Source of the DNA: Labilibaculum sp.
GTDB lineage: Bacteria > Bacteroidota > Bacteroidia > Bacteroidales > Marinifilaceae
Direction: 5' to 3'
Assembly: GCF_963664555.1 (NCBI RefSeq)
Contig: NZ_OY761461.1
Coordinates: 434,001-498,000 of the forward strand
DNA length: 64,000 nt
In this document: piece after piece, positions 55,451-64,000 of the stretch
Numbering within the stretch: position 1 is the stretch's first letter
How the letters are laid out: every line of letters starts with the position of its first letter
Notes under the pieces: generated by a model
Database searches by the model: none
What the model was told of the DNA's origin: nothing
Seen by the model: the letters and a program-made list of their open reading frames with translations, nothing else
Made by a program: the position numbers and the translations under genes

Positions 55451-55825
55451 ATGAATGTACCTGAAAATTTAAAGTATACCAAAGATCACGAATGGATTCG
55501 TGTTGAAGGAGAAGAAGCCTTTGTTGGTGTTACTGACTTTGCTCAAGGAGAGCTTGGAGATATCGTTTTTGTTGAAGTTGAAACCGAAGGCGACGAATTA
55601 GATAAAGAAGAAATATTCGGAACTATTGAGGCAGTTAAGACTGTTTCAGACATGTTTATGCCAATTGGGGGTGAAGTGTTAGAGTTCAATGAGAAATTGG
55701 AAGAGGCTCCGGATTTGATCAACTCTGATCCATATGGTGAAGGTTGGATTGTGAAAATTAAAATTGCTGATAATTCAGAATTGGAAGAATTATTAACTGC
55801 AGAACAATACAAAGAATTATTGTAA
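55451..55825 (+). CDS. gcvH: Glycine cleavage system H protein
   Basis: A 124-residue lipoyl carrier of the glycine cleavage complex, shuttling the methylamine group between P, T and L proteins. The lipoylated Lys63 is in [16 protein letters not shown]. The N-terminus [25 protein letters not shown] and C-terminal [12 protein letters not shown] are typical. A -7 box TAAATTTG at 55405-55412 is plausible. It follows sprA after 175 bases and ends at a strong terminator. Confidence 0.96.
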   Translation: MNVPENLKYTKDHEWIRVEGEEAFVGVTDFAQGELGDIVFVEVETEGDELDKEEIFGTIEAVKTVSDMFMPIGGEVLEFNEKLEEAPDLINSDPYGEGWIVKIKIADNSELEELLTAEQYKELL

Positions 55826-55842
55826 TTATTCAATATGTAACG

Positions 55843-55877
55843 AAACCCTCATACCATCCGTGTGAGGGTTTTTTTAT
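55843..55877 (+). terminator. Rho-independent terminator after gcvH
   Basis: Stem AAACCCTCATAC/GTGTGAGGGTTT (12 pairs, one G-T) with a five-base loop, followed by a run of T. Confidence 0.92.
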
Positions 55878-56056
55878 GATTGAAATCTTTTTAGTGTAAA
55901 AAATAATTTAGGATTTATTTATCTGGCATATTAATAATTTTGCACGATATAGAGTAAATTGTAGCCCTTTATACTCTCAATCTGCAATTTAAAAAATCTG
56001 GAATACTGATTTAGGAATATTCTGACATTAAAACTAATTGCAAAGTAAGAACATAA

Positions 56057-56084
56057 AAAAAGCAGGCTGAACAGCCTGCTTTTT
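56057..56084 (-). terminator. Rho-independent terminator after infB
   Basis: Twelve-base stem AAAAAGCAGGCT/AGCCTGCTTTTT with tetraloop GAAC, 23 bases past the infB stop. The A-run at 56055-56061 gives a T-run on the minus strand. Confidence 0.9.
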
Positions 56085-56106
56085 ACTATTTATAGAATTG
56101 TATATT

Positions 56107-59100
56107 TTACAATTTCTTTTTTACCTCTATTTCTTCAAATGCTTCTACCATATCGCCAACTTTAATGTCGTTGTATTTGTCGATATTTAATCCACATTCG
56201 TAACCTTTCGCTACTTCTTTCACATCGTCTTTGAAACGTTTCAGAGAACCAAGTACTCCTGTATAAACAACAATACCATCGCGAATTAATCGGATTCTAG
56301 AGTTACGGTTGATTTTTCCATCACGAACAAGACAACCTGCAATATTACCCACTTTGGTAATATTAAATACCTCCACAACTTCAACCGTAGCGGTAATTTC
56401 TTCCTTAATTTCAGGAGAAAGCATACCTTCCATTGCTGATTTTAATTCATCAATTGCATCGTAGATAATCGAGTACAAACGGATATCGATTTCTTCCTTC
56501 TCAGCAAGTTTTCTTGCTCCAATAGAAGGTCTAACCTGGAATCCAACAATAATAGCATTAGAAGCTGTTGCAAGCAATACATCCGATTCGGAAATCTGGC
56601 CAACTGCTTTGTGAATTACATTCACTTGAATTTCTTCAGTCGAAAGCTTAATTAATGAATCAGAAAGAGCTTCAATAGATCCATCCACATCACCTTTTAC
56701 AATAACATTAAGTTCCTGGAAGTTTCCAATTGCAATACGACGGCCAATCTCATCAAGTGTAATGTGTTTCTGAGTACGAAGACCTTGCTCACGTTGTAAT
56801 TGTTCACGCTTGTTAGCAATGGAACGTGCCTCTTTTTCACTTTCCATCACGTTGAAATTGTCACCAGCCTGTGGGGCACCATTCAAACCAAGAATTAGAG
56901 CTGGTTCTGAAGGACCAACCTTTTCTATTCTATTACCACGCTCATTATACATCGCTTTTACGTGACCGGTATAACTACCTGCCAATAGAACATCTCCAAC
57001 TTTTAGGGTACCTGCCTGTACCAATAATGTAGTAACATAACCTCTACCTTTATCTAGTGAGGATTCAATTACTGAACCGATAGCACGTTTATTTGGATTT
57101 GCCTTAAGTTCCAGCATTTCTGCTTCTAAAAGAACTTTTTCCAGCAACTCTTCAATGTTAATACCATTTTTTGCTGAGATTTCCTGACACTGGTATTTTC
57201 CACCCCAGTCCTCAACTAAATAGTTCATATTTGCTAATTCCCCTTTAATTCTTTCAGGGTCAGCACCTGGCTTATCAATCTTATTAATTGCAAATACAAT
57301 AGGAACTCCCGCGGCACTTGCGTGATTGATCGCCTCAATTGTTTGTGGCATTACGTTGTCGTCAGCTGCGATTATAATAATTGCAATATCAGTTACCTGA
57401 GCACCACGTGCACGCATCGCGGTAAACGCCTCGTGACCTGGAGTATCAAGGAAAGAAACCCTTCTTCCATCGTCAAGTTTCACATTGTAAGCTCCAATGT
57501 GCTGAGTAATTCCTCCGGCTTCACCTGCAATAACATTCGCGTGACGAACGTAGTCGAGTAAGGAGGTTTTACCGTGATCAACGTGTCCCATTACAGTAAC
57601 AATTGGAGCACGGGATAATAAATCTGCTTCTTCGTCAACTTCTTCTTCAATTGATTCCTGAAGTTCAACACTTACAAATTCAGCTTTAAAGTTAAATTCG
57701 TCAGCAACAATAGCAATGGTTTCTGCATCTAATCGTTGATTGATAGATACAAATAAACCTAATCCCATACAAGTTGCAATAATATTGGTAACAGGAACAG
57801 CCATCATTGTTGCCAATTCATTAACTGTAACAAATTCGGTAAGCTTTAAAATATTTTTTTCAGCTTCAATTTGTTCTGCTATTTTTTCTCTTTTTGCACT
57901 TTCGATGTCACGTTTATCTCTACGGTGTCTCGATCCTTTCGATTTACCTCCTTTAGAAGTTAATCGGGCAAGAGTATCCTTAATCTGCTTTTGTACATCT
58001 TCTTCGCTAACTTCTTTTTTAACGACTTTTTTCTTCTTCAGCTTATTAAACTTAGCGGCACCTGCACCTGTTCCTTTAAGTCTTACTTCAGTAGTGCCTG
58101 GTTTTCCTGGTTTTCCTTGTCCGGGACTCGCTAAATTTACTTTCTCAGTATCCTTTTTAATTCTTTTACGCTTCTTACGCTGATTGGCAGATACTTTATC
58201 TTTATTACCCGCACCCGGCTTTTTCTCAACTGGAAGTTCAATTTTTCCAACTACAGTTGGACCAGCTAGTCTTTGGGTAGAAGATTTAAAAATTTCTTCT
58301 TTTCCTGATCCGGAATTTTCTTGTGCCTGAGGTTTTGAAGCAGGAACTTTTTGTTTTTCCCTTCTTTCAACTTCTTTTTCAGCCTTGGTTTTTTTGGTTG
58401 GCCGAGTTTTTTGATTTAATGCAGATAAATCAATCATGCCAACCACTTTAAGCTCATCTTTTTTCTCCTCTTTAGGAGCTCGGGCTTTTTCCTCTTTTTT
58501 CGGGGTTTCCATTTTAACAGTTTGGACATCTGAAACTGGATTTTTAGCAGGTTCAGATGTTTGTTCAGTAAGTTCTACTTTTGGAGGTGTAACTATTTTA
58601 TCTACAGGTTTCTCTGCAGTAACCTCCGCCTTAGGTGCTTCCTTTTTGGGAGCCTCAGACTGAACTGGCTTAATAGTTTTTTCTACCTTATCTGGATCCG
58701 TTTTTGAAACGACTTCCTGTTTTGTTTCCTGCGGTCTTTTTGCTTTAGGTTTTAATGCATCTAAATCAATTTTACCAACAATTTTAACTGGTTCTTTTTT
58801 CGCAATTACTTCTTCTGTTTTTTTAACAGATTTTTCTTTACTGCGGTTTTCAGGCTCCGATTCTTCAGAAATTTTTTCGATTGAAACTGTTTCCTTTCTT
58901 TCGCGGGTACTTTTCAGATTTACCTTTTCAGATTCCTTTTTTAGATTCAAGTCAGAGCTATACTCTTTGGCAAGGATATTATAAGCCTCTTCTGAAACTT
59001 TGGTATTTGGATTGGAATCAATCGGAATGCCTTTTTTGTTCAGAAATTCAACAATTGTTGAAGTACCAACGTTTAGTTCTCTTGCTAATTTACTAAGTCT

Positions 59101-59124
59101 TATATTTTTATCGACTTTCACCAT
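56107..59124 (-). CDS. infB: Translation initiation factor IF-2
   Basis: A 1005-residue IF-2, a GTPase that brings initiator fMet-tRNA to the 30S subunit. The IF2 N-terminal fold is residues 1-55 ([21 protein letters not shown]). A long disordered Lys/Glu/Pro-rich linker covers about 60-400, then a second IF2_N-type region ([21 protein letters not shown]). The G domain starts near residue 505 ([44 protein letters not shown]), followed by domains II to IV with the fMet-tRNA-binding C-terminus. It is the last gene of rimP-nusA-infB. Two initiator tRNA genes are in the same window, 19 kb away. Confidence 0.97.
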   Translation of the reverse strand: MVKVDKNIRLSKLARELNVGTSTIVEFLNKKGIPIDSNPNTKVSEEAYNILAKEYSSDLNLKKESEKVNLKSTRERKETVSIEKISEESEPENRSKEKSVKKTEEVIAKKEPVKIVGKIDLDALKPKAKRPQETKQEVVSKTDPDKVEKTIKPVQSEAPKKEAPKAEVTAEKPVDKIVTPPKVELTEQTSEPAKNPVSDVQTVKMETPKKEEKARAPKEEKKDELKVVGMIDLSALNQKTRPTKKTKAEKEVERREKQKVPASKPQAQENSGSGKEEIFKSSTQRLAGPTVVGKIELPVEKKPGAGNKDKVSANQRKKRKRIKKDTEKVNLASPGQGKPGKPGTTEVRLKGTGAGAAKFNKLKKKKVVKKEVSEEDVQKQIKDTLARLTSKGGKSKGSRHRRDKRDIESAKREKIAEQIEAEKNILKLTEFVTVNELATMMAVPVTNIIATCMGLGLFVSINQRLDAETIAIVADEFNFKAEFVSVELQESIEEEVDEEADLLSRAPIVTVMGHVDHGKTSLLDYVRHANVIAGEAGGITQHIGAYNVKLDDGRRVSFLDTPGHEAFTAMRARGAQVTDIAIIIIAADDNVMPQTIEAINHASAAGVPIVFAINKIDKPGADPERIKGELANMNYLVEDWGGKYQCQEISAKNGINIEELLEKVLLEAEMLELKANPNKRAIGSVIESSLDKGRGYVTTLLVQAGTLKVGDVLLAGSYTGHVKAMYNERGNRIEKVGPSEPALILGLNGAPQAGDNFNVMESEKEARSIANKREQLQREQGLRTQKHITLDEIGRRIAIGNFQELNVIVKGDVDGSIEALSDSLIKLSTEEIQVNVIHKAVGQISESDVLLATASNAIIVGFQVRPSIGARKLAEKEEIDIRLYSIIYDAIDELKSAMEGMLSPEIKEEITATVEVVEVFNITKVGNIAGCLVRDGKINRNSRIRLIRDGIVVYTGVLGSLKRFKDDVKEVAKGYECGLNIDKYNDIKVGDMVEAFEEIEVKKKL

Positions 59125-59185
59125 ATTTAAAAGTTAACTGTTAAAATGTCCCGTTTCAAAAATTTACATCATGATTCTGAAGAAT

Positions 59186-60421
59186 TTAATTATCGAACTC
59201 GGATTTAAAAATATTCAAAATCTCATTAATGGTCTCTATTTCAAGATCTGTTCTCTTTTCTAACTCCTCTGGAGATAAATCAAGAACGCTTCTTGCTGTA
59301 TCACAACCAATTTTCTTTAACTCATCAATTATCCAGGCATCAATTTCATCCGTAAATTCTGATAAGTTTACATCTTCTTCAACTTCCTCCTCAGATTTCT
59401 CACGATACACATCAATCTCATATCCTGATAGCTGACTTGCCAGTTTTATATTTAAACCACCTTTACCAATAGCCAGGGAAACCTCTTCAGGATCCAGATA
59501 AACTTCAGCACGTTTGGTTTCTTCGTTAAGTTTCACTGAGGAAACTTTCGCAGGGTTAAGAGCTCTTGTGATAAAAAGCTGGGTGTTAGTTGTGTAATTG
59601 ATTACATCAATATTTTCGTTACGTAATTCACGAACAATACCATGTATTCTCGACCCTTTCATACCCACACATGCTCCAACAGGATCAATTCTTTCATCGT
59701 AAGATTCAACTGCAACCTTAGCTCTTTCACCAGGAATACGAACAATATTTTTAATAGTGATTAGACCATCAAATATTTCCGGTACTTCCAGTTCAAACAA
59801 TCTCTCAAGGAAAACAGGAGAAGTTCTTGAAACTATAATAAGAGGACTGTTATTTTTCACCTCAACACGAACAACAACGGCTCTAACTGTTTCTCCTTTG
59901 CGGAAATAATCAGAAGGGATCTGTTCTGTTTTAGGAAGAATCAATTCATTTTCTTCATCATCCAGAATAAGAATTTCTTTTTTCCATATCTGATAAACTT
60001 CACCGGTAACAATTTCGCCAACCCGATCTTTGTACAGGTTAAAGATATTGTCTTTCTCCAATTCTAAAATTCTTGCAGAAAGATTCTGACGTAAAGTTAG
60101 AATTGAACGTCGGCCAAAATCCATAAATTTTACTTCGTCCGTAACTTCTTCACCAACTTCGTAATCTTCATCTATCTTTTTCGCTTCAGAAAGCGAGATC
60201 TGTAAATTTTCATCCTCTACTTGTCCGTCTTCTACAATTTCTCTATTTCTCCAAATCTCTAAGTCACCTTTGTCTGGATTAATAATGATATCAAAGTTTT
60301 CGTCGGTGCCATAATTTTTCAATAGAAGATTTCTGAAAACATCTTCCAATACGCTCATCATTGTCGCGCGGTCGATGCTTTTCAACTCCTTAAATTCCGA
60401 AAAAGTCTCAATAAGATTCAT
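59186..60421 (-). CDS. nusA: Transcription termination/antitermination factor NusA
   Basis: A 411-residue NusA. The N-terminal RNA-polymerase-binding domain spans residues 1-130 (NLIETFSEFKELKSID, RNREIVEDGQVEDEN), the S1 domain about 135-200 (DRVGEIVTGEVYQIWKKEIL), and the two KH domains about 230-345 with VGMKGSRIHGIVREL and AIGKGGLNIKLASQLSGYEID. An acidic C-terminal helical segment follows. The length matches other Bacteroidota NusA and lacks the extra C-terminal repeats of E. coli. It is 19 bases after rimP and 61 bases before infB. Confidence 0.96.
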   Translation of the reverse strand: MNLIETFSEFKELKSIDRATMMSVLEDVFRNLLLKNYGTDENFDIIINPDKGDLEIWRNREIVEDGQVEDENLQISLSEAKKIDEDYEVGEEVTDEVKFMDFGRRSILTLRQNLSARILELEKDNIFNLYKDRVGEIVTGEVYQIWKKEILILDDEENELILPKTEQIPSDYFRKGETVRAVVVRVEVKNNSPLIIVSRTSPVFLERLFELEVPEIFDGLITIKNIVRIPGERAKVAVESYDERIDPVGACVGMKGSRIHGIVRELRNENIDVINYTTNTQLFITRALNPAKVSSVKLNEETKRAEVYLDPEEVSLAIGKGGLNIKLASQLSGYEIDVYREKSEEEVEEDVNLSEFTDEIDAWIIDELKKIGCDTARSVLDLSPEELEKRTDLEIETINEILNIFKSEFDN

Positions 60422-60440
60422 GTATTCAGCTATTTACCTG

Positions 60441-60905
60441 TTAAAAAGTAATAATATCTTTTGTTGATTTAATTTGATCTAAAGTGAAAGAGTAATTTTT
60501 TACAACAAGTTGCTTCTTCTTTTTTCCTTCAACTTTTTCCATTTCTTCAACTTCAATTTCTATTTCATTATCACCAACGGTGATTAGTTTCCCTATAAAT
60601 TTAATCCCCTCAGTTGTCAATACCTCAACATCTTTATTTATGTATTTGCGGTATTGTTTAAAAACCTGAAAGGGTTGACCGATTCCAGCTGAAGCAACTT
60701 GTAATTCAAAGTCTTCAACTTCACGATCAAAATGCCCTTCGATAGCTTTGCTTAGTTCAATACATGTAATGATCGGGACTCCGTCATAGCTATCAATTAC
60801 AACCGAAATGGCATTTCCAGATGAAACGCTTACATCAACCAGAAACAGATCGGAGTCAGCAATTTCATTTTCAACAATTTCAGTTATAGTTTTTTTATCA
60901 ATCAT
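60441..60905 (-). CDS. rimP: Ribosome maturation factor RimP
   Basis: A 154-residue RimP, needed for 30S subunit maturation. The ATG at 60905 (MIDKKTITEIVENEI) is chosen: it gives the usual length, and the predicted promoter lies between it and the upstream in-frame ATG at 61007. The N-terminal domain has DLFLVDVSVSSGNAISVVID and the acidic ELSKAIEGHFDRE. The C-terminal SH3-like domain has EVLTTEGIKFIGKLITVGDNEIEIE. It is first in the conserved rimP-nusA-infB operon. Confidence 0.93.
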   Translation of the reverse strand: MIDKKTITEIVENEIADSDLFLVDVSVSSGNAISVVIDSYDGVPIITCIELSKAIEGHFDREVEDFELQVASAGIGQPFQVFKQYRKYINKDVEVLTTEGIKFIGKLITVGDNEIEIEVEEMEKVEGKKKKQLVVKNYSFTLDQIKSTKDIITF

Positions 60906-60976
60906 ATGTCGGTTAATATCAATAAAATAGGGGACTTTTTGTCCCCTAAAGCTCACAATTTGCTTACTTTTCGATG

Positions 60977-61008
60977 CAAAATTAGAGATAAATGTTCTAA
61001 AAAACAAA
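60977..61008 (-). promoter_or_regulatory. Promoter of the rimP-nusA-infB operon
   Basis: On the minus strand TTTG (61005-61008) is followed after 20 bases by TAATTTTG (60977-60984), matching TTTG-N19/20-TAnnTTTG. Transcription would start near 60970, giving a leader of about 65 bases and excluding the upstream ATG at 61007 as a translation start. Confidence 0.7.
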
Positions 61009-61227
61009 TGACATCCCTCTAAATTATTGTATTCTAATCGCTAATGAAAAATTATTCTCTTGAAAATGAGTTTTTTTAATGAAATATGATCTCTTCTTTT
61101 GTTCAATTGAATGATTTTAACGTATTTGAACAATTCCACTTCAATTCAAGAAAAATATTTTTATTCACGAGCCAATTTTAATTGGGGTTTGAATACCACT
61201 AAGATAGGCTTTTTTCGCTACTTTTTA

Positions 61228-61235
61228 TACATTTG
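61228..61235 (+). promoter_or_regulatory. Possible -7 box for the HD-domain gene
   Basis: TACATTTG fits TAnnTTTG, about 20 bases before the ATG at 61255. No clear -33 box is found at the right distance, so confidence is low; it does favour the shorter start. Confidence 0.35.
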
Positions 61236-61254
61236 TTACCAGCCTATTATACAA

Positions 61255-62514
61255 ATGCGTATGAATTTAAACACCAGCAGCAAGAAAAAAATAGTAAATG
61301 ATCCGGTTCACGGATTCATTCATATTCCTTCCGGGATATCGTACGATTTGGTTGAGCATTCTTTTTTTCAGCGATTGAGAAGAATAAAGCAGTTAGGCCT
61401 CTCCTTTCTTGTTTTCCCGGGAACATTTCATAACAGATTTCAGCACGCTTTGGGGGCAACTTATTTAATGAGTCTTGCAATAGAAACTATTCGATCGAAA
61501 GGACATGTAGTTACTGTAGAAGAGGAAGAAGGGGTTTATGCGGCAATACTACTTCACGATATTGGGCATGGACCATTTTCGCATGCATTAGAGTATAGTA
61601 TTGTTAATGGCATAACTCACGAACAGATTTCGGAATTATTTATGAATCGTTTAAATAATCAATTTAAAGGTGAGCTGGATGTGGCCATAAAAATATTTCG
61701 AAACGAATATCCCAAGCGGTTTTTGAATCAGTTGGTGTCGAGTCAGTTGGATATGGATCGCTTGGATTATTTGAGGAGGGATAGTTTTTTTGCCGGGGTT
61801 ACCGAAGGGGTTGTCGGATCGGCAAGGATTATTAAAATGCTGGATGTTAGAAATGATCAGTTGGTTGTTGAGGCAAAAGGTATTTATTCAATTGAAAAAT
61901 TTTTGATAGCCAGACGCTTAATGTATTGGCAGGTATATTTGCACAAGACTGTTATTGCTGCAGAAGAGATGTTGGTTCATATTTTGAAAAGGGCGAAATA
62001 TCTTGCTGAACGGGGGGATAAATTGTTTGCGACCCCATCTTTAACTTACTTTTTGTATAATAAAGTGAGTAGAATGGAGTTTGAAAATCCTAATGTTATT
62101 TTTAATGGTCGGAATGCTTTGGAAATATTTGCTGATCTGGATGATGATGATATCATGGTTAGTATAAAGGTTTGGGCTAACCACAGCGACAAAGTTCTTT
62201 CTTATTTGTGTAAATGCATACGGGATCGGCAATTGTTTAAAATTGAGATTCAAAAAACAGCCTTCACTAATGAATATATTGATCAAGTGAAAAAAAAGGT
62301 GGGGCATTATTTTGCTTGTTCAGATCATGCTCTCGAGTTTATGGTGATTTCAAATTCGATCAGCAATAATGCATATAGCTCGGATGATGATCAAATAAAT
62401 ATTTTATACAAAGATGGCACACAGTGCGATATTGGAGAGGCTTCGGATATGTTGGATGCTTCTGTTCTGTCTAAAACAGTAAAAAAATATTATCTCTGCT
62501 ACCCTAAAATTTAG
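61255..62514 (+). CDS. HD-domain phosphohydrolase (dNTPase-like)
   Basis: A 419-residue HD-superfamily metal hydrolase. The metal ligands are visible: His in FHNRFQHALGATYL, the HD doublet in AAILLHDIGHGPFSHALE, and a later Asp in SSQLDMDRLDYLRRDSFFAG. The N-terminal KKIVNDPVHGFIHIP is typical of Bacteroidota and archaeal relatives related to dNTP triphosphohydrolases and SAMHD1. The ATG at 61255 is preferred over one at 61111 because the extra 48 residues are not family-like and lie upstream of a -7 box. The family commonly precedes lpxD in Bacteroidota, as here (241-base gap). Substrate not assignable. Confidence 0.88.
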   Translation: MRMNLNTSSKKKIVNDPVHGFIHIPSGISYDLVEHSFFQRLRRIKQLGLSFLVFPGTFHNRFQHALGATYLMSLAIETIRSKGHVVTVEEEEGVYAAILLHDIGHGPFSHALEYSIVNGITHEQISELFMNRLNNQFKGELDVAIKIFRNEYPKRFLNQLVSSQLDMDRLDYLRRDSFFAGVTEGVVGSARIIKMLDVRNDQLVVEAKGIYSIEKFLIARRLMYWQVYLHKTVIAAEEMLVHILKRAKYLAERGDKLFATPSLTYFLYNKVSRMEFENPNVIFNGRNALEIFADLDDDDIMVSIKVWANHSDKVLSYLCKCIRDRQLFKIEIQKTAFTNEYIDQVKKKVGHYFACSDHALEFMVISNSISNNAYSSDDDQINILYKDGTQCDIGEASDMLDASVLSKTVKKYYLCYPKI

Positions 62515-62755
62515 GAGTCATTTGTGTGATTCCCTTACTCTTAAGAGGTGCTTTCATCTTCATTTTTACGAATGCTTTCTTTATGGATAAAGCAGGCAAT
62601 AGGAGAAAAAATTTCATGTGCATGAAATAATTATTAGATTTGCAGAAATTTTTTTCTTATAAATCAGCTATGTTGGATGATTTGCGCTTAGTGTTTGCAT
62701 TGTAAATACTAAGATATCAGTGAATCACTTTTTGATCTGATAAAAAATAGAACAA

Positions 62756-63793
62756 ATGGAATTTACAGCAGAAGATATTGCAGAGTTTCTTAACGGAGAG
62801 GTAGATGGGAATGCTAAGGTTAAAGTAACCAATGTTTCCAGAATTGAAGAAGGGAAGCCTGGGACTCTTTCATTTTTAGCAAATCCTAAATACGAGCACT
62901 ATATATACTCTACGCAGTCATCAATTGTTTTGGTAAACAAGAATTTTGAGACTGAAAAAGAGATTGAGACCACACTTATCCGTGTTGAGGATGCGTATCA
63001 GGCATTGGCTCAGTTGTTGGAAATGTATGAGCAAAGCAAACCTCAGAAAACAGGAATTGAAGAGCCTTCTTTTGTGAGCAAGTCATCAAAATTGGGTGAG
63101 AAGATTTATATTGGTGCCTTTGCATATATAGGTAGTAATGTTCAGATTGGAAATAACGTAAAAATTTATCCTCACTGCTATGTAGGCGATAATGTAACTA
63201 TTGGCGACAACACTATATTGAACTCAGGCGTTAAAATTTACGAGGGATGTAAGATTGGTGCTGAATGCATTTTTCACTCAGGCGTTGTAATTGGAGGTGA
63301 TGGATTTGGTTTTGCTCCATCATCGGCGAATAATTATAAAAAAGTACCTCAGGTAGGTAATGTGGTTATTGAAGATCATGTAGAGATTGGTGCAAATACG
63401 TGTGTTGATCGTGCTACTATGGGATCAACAATCATTCGTAAAGGAGTGAAGCTGGACAATTTGATTCAGGTTGCTCACAATGTAGAGATAGATGAAAATA
63501 CAGTGATTGCTTCTCAAACCGGCATTGCAGGAAGTGCAAAGATTGGTAAAAATTGTATGATCGGAGGACAGGTGGGAATCGTAGGTCATTTATCAATTGC
63601 CGATGAAGTAAAAATCGCAGCTCAATCAGGTATTGGCCGAACAATCAAGAAAGAAGGAACTGTATTGCAAGGATCACCGGCTTTTGATTTTGGACCTTAT
63701 CAAAAATCATATGTGCTGTTTAAGAATTTGCCTAAGATGAGAGAGCAAATTATTGAACTGGAAAAGGAAATAAAAAGATTAAAGGAAGAGTAA
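62756..63793 (+). CDS. lpxD: UDP-3-O-acylglucosamine N-acyltransferase
   Basis: A 345-residue LpxD, adding the N-linked hydroxyacyl chain in lipid A synthesis. The N-terminal uridine-binding domain is about residues 1-100 ([16 protein letters not shown]). A left-handed beta helix of hexapeptide repeats follows ([28 protein letters not shown] and so on; [11 protein letters not shown]). The catalytic His is in [17 protein letters not shown]-terminal helical segment ends the protein. It is followed after 57 bases by lpxC, the enzyme that acts immediately before it. Confidence 0.96.
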   Translation: MEFTAEDIAEFLNGEVDGNAKVKVTNVSRIEEGKPGTLSFLANPKYEHYIYSTQSSIVLVNKNFETEKEIETTLIRVEDAYQALAQLLEMYEQSKPQKTGIEEPSFVSKSSKLGEKIYIGAFAYIGSNVQIGNNVKIYPHCYVGDNVTIGDNTILNSGVKIYEGCKIGAECIFHSGVVIGGDGFGFAPSSANNYKKVPQVGNVVIEDHVEIGANTCVDRATMGSTIIRKGVKLDNLIQVAHNVEIDENTVIASQTGIAGSAKIGKNCMIGGQVGIVGHLSIADEVKIAAQSGIGRTIKKEGTVLQGSPAFDFGPYQKSYVLFKNLPKMREQIIELEKEIKRLKEE

Positions 63794-63850
63794 AGGGAAG
63801 TTTTGCTTTCAATTAGTTAACCTGGGATTTAAAAATATTGATGTCAAGTT

Positions 63851-64000
63851 ATGGCAGATAAACAAAGAACATTAGCAAAAGAATTTACTCTTACAGGAAA
63901 AGGACTTCACACAGGACTGGAAGTTTCTATAAAGTTTCTGCCTGCATCTGAAAATCATGGTTATCAGTTTAAACGGGTAGATTTAGAAGGTCAACCTATT
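63851..64000 (+). CDS. lpxC: LpxC N-terminus (probably bifunctional LpxC-FabZ), cut by window edge
   Basis: Fifty codons from an ATG at 63851 run open to the window end. The product begins MADKQRTLAKEFTLTGKGLH, and TLTGKGLHTGLEVSIKFLPA matches the start of UDP-3-O-acyl-N-acetylglucosamine deacetylase ('SGVGLHTG'). An ATG ten bases earlier is out of frame and stops at once. In Bacteroidota this enzyme is usually fused to the FabZ dehydratase, but the fusion cannot be seen here. Position directly after lpxD supports the call. Confidence 0.9.
   Translation, partial: MADKQRTLAKEFTLTGKGLHTGLEVSIKFLPASENHGYQFKRVDLEGQPI

Noticed and set aside
57740..58183. Open frames on the plus strand across infB
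   Set aside because: They are antisense shadows of the Lys/Glu-rich linker of IF-2; their products are low-complexity Ser/Phe/Leu strings without family signs.

Overview
The window is an AT-rich chromosomal segment from a member of the Bacteroidota. Evidence for this includes a 2522-residue SprA (type IX secretion translocon), DUF4249 lipoproteins beside a probable TonB-receptor start, an S46 peptidase, LytS-type histidine kinases with TPR sensors, LpxD followed by the start of LpxC, and promoters of the TTTG-N19/20-TAnnTTTG type. Gene content suggests a marine anaerobe or facultative anaerobe, perhaps of the Marinilabiliales, but that placement is inference. Nothing looks like a prophage, transposon or CRISPR array. 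Almost all of it reads as ordinary, densely coded chromosome.

Layout. 1-4263 (minus): three tandem DUF4249 lipoprotein genes, a secreted protein of unknown function and the 5' end of a probable TonB-dependent receptor. 4508-6196 (minus): AlkC-type DNA glycosylase and a short NfeD protein. 6481-13055 (plus): an acyl-CoA dehydrogenase followed by a mevalonate operon (Fni, class II HMG-CoA reductase, a GYDIA-type GHMP kinase, diphosphomevalonate decarboxylase, mevalonate kinase). 13107-17116 (minus): two paralogous TPR histidine kinases whose kinase halves are nearly identical in DNA. 17342-22100: OmpP1/FadL-type porin, a Fic protein lacking the catalytic His, and sucCD. 22571-29285 (plus): an eight-gene island with a YbjN-like protein, PspA, DUF4178, a Ser/Arg-rich protein, DUF350, a membrane-anchored aminopropyltransferase, AdoMet decarboxylase and an RCK-type K+ channel. 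29293-36101 (minus): RNase HI, S46 peptidase, RNase HII, and a CotH-like/DUF4956/PPP-phosphatase cassette. 36236-43996 (plus): DUF4268 protein, two initiator tRNAs, M23 peptidase, Dxr, RseP, TatA, lytic transglycosylase, DUF4837 lipoprotein and a small unknown protein. 44196-55825 (plus): PepA, PdxA, RuvA, SprA, GcvH. 56107-60905 (minus): rimP-nusA-infB. 61255-64000 (plus): HD-domain phosphohydrolase, LpxD and the first 50 codons of LpxC.

The most interesting block is 22571-29285. It couples making or transferring an aminopropyl group (AdoMet decarboxylase plus a membrane-embedded spermidine-synthase-like enzyme) to membrane-stress proteins (PspA, DUF350) and a potassium channel. It looks like a membrane-surface stress or modification system of unproven function. 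Second is the presence of nearly all of the mevalonate pathway within 30 kb of dxr, the committed enzyme of the competing MEP pathway. Third are the Fic protein with His replaced by Leu and the CotH-like lipoprotein kinase cassette.
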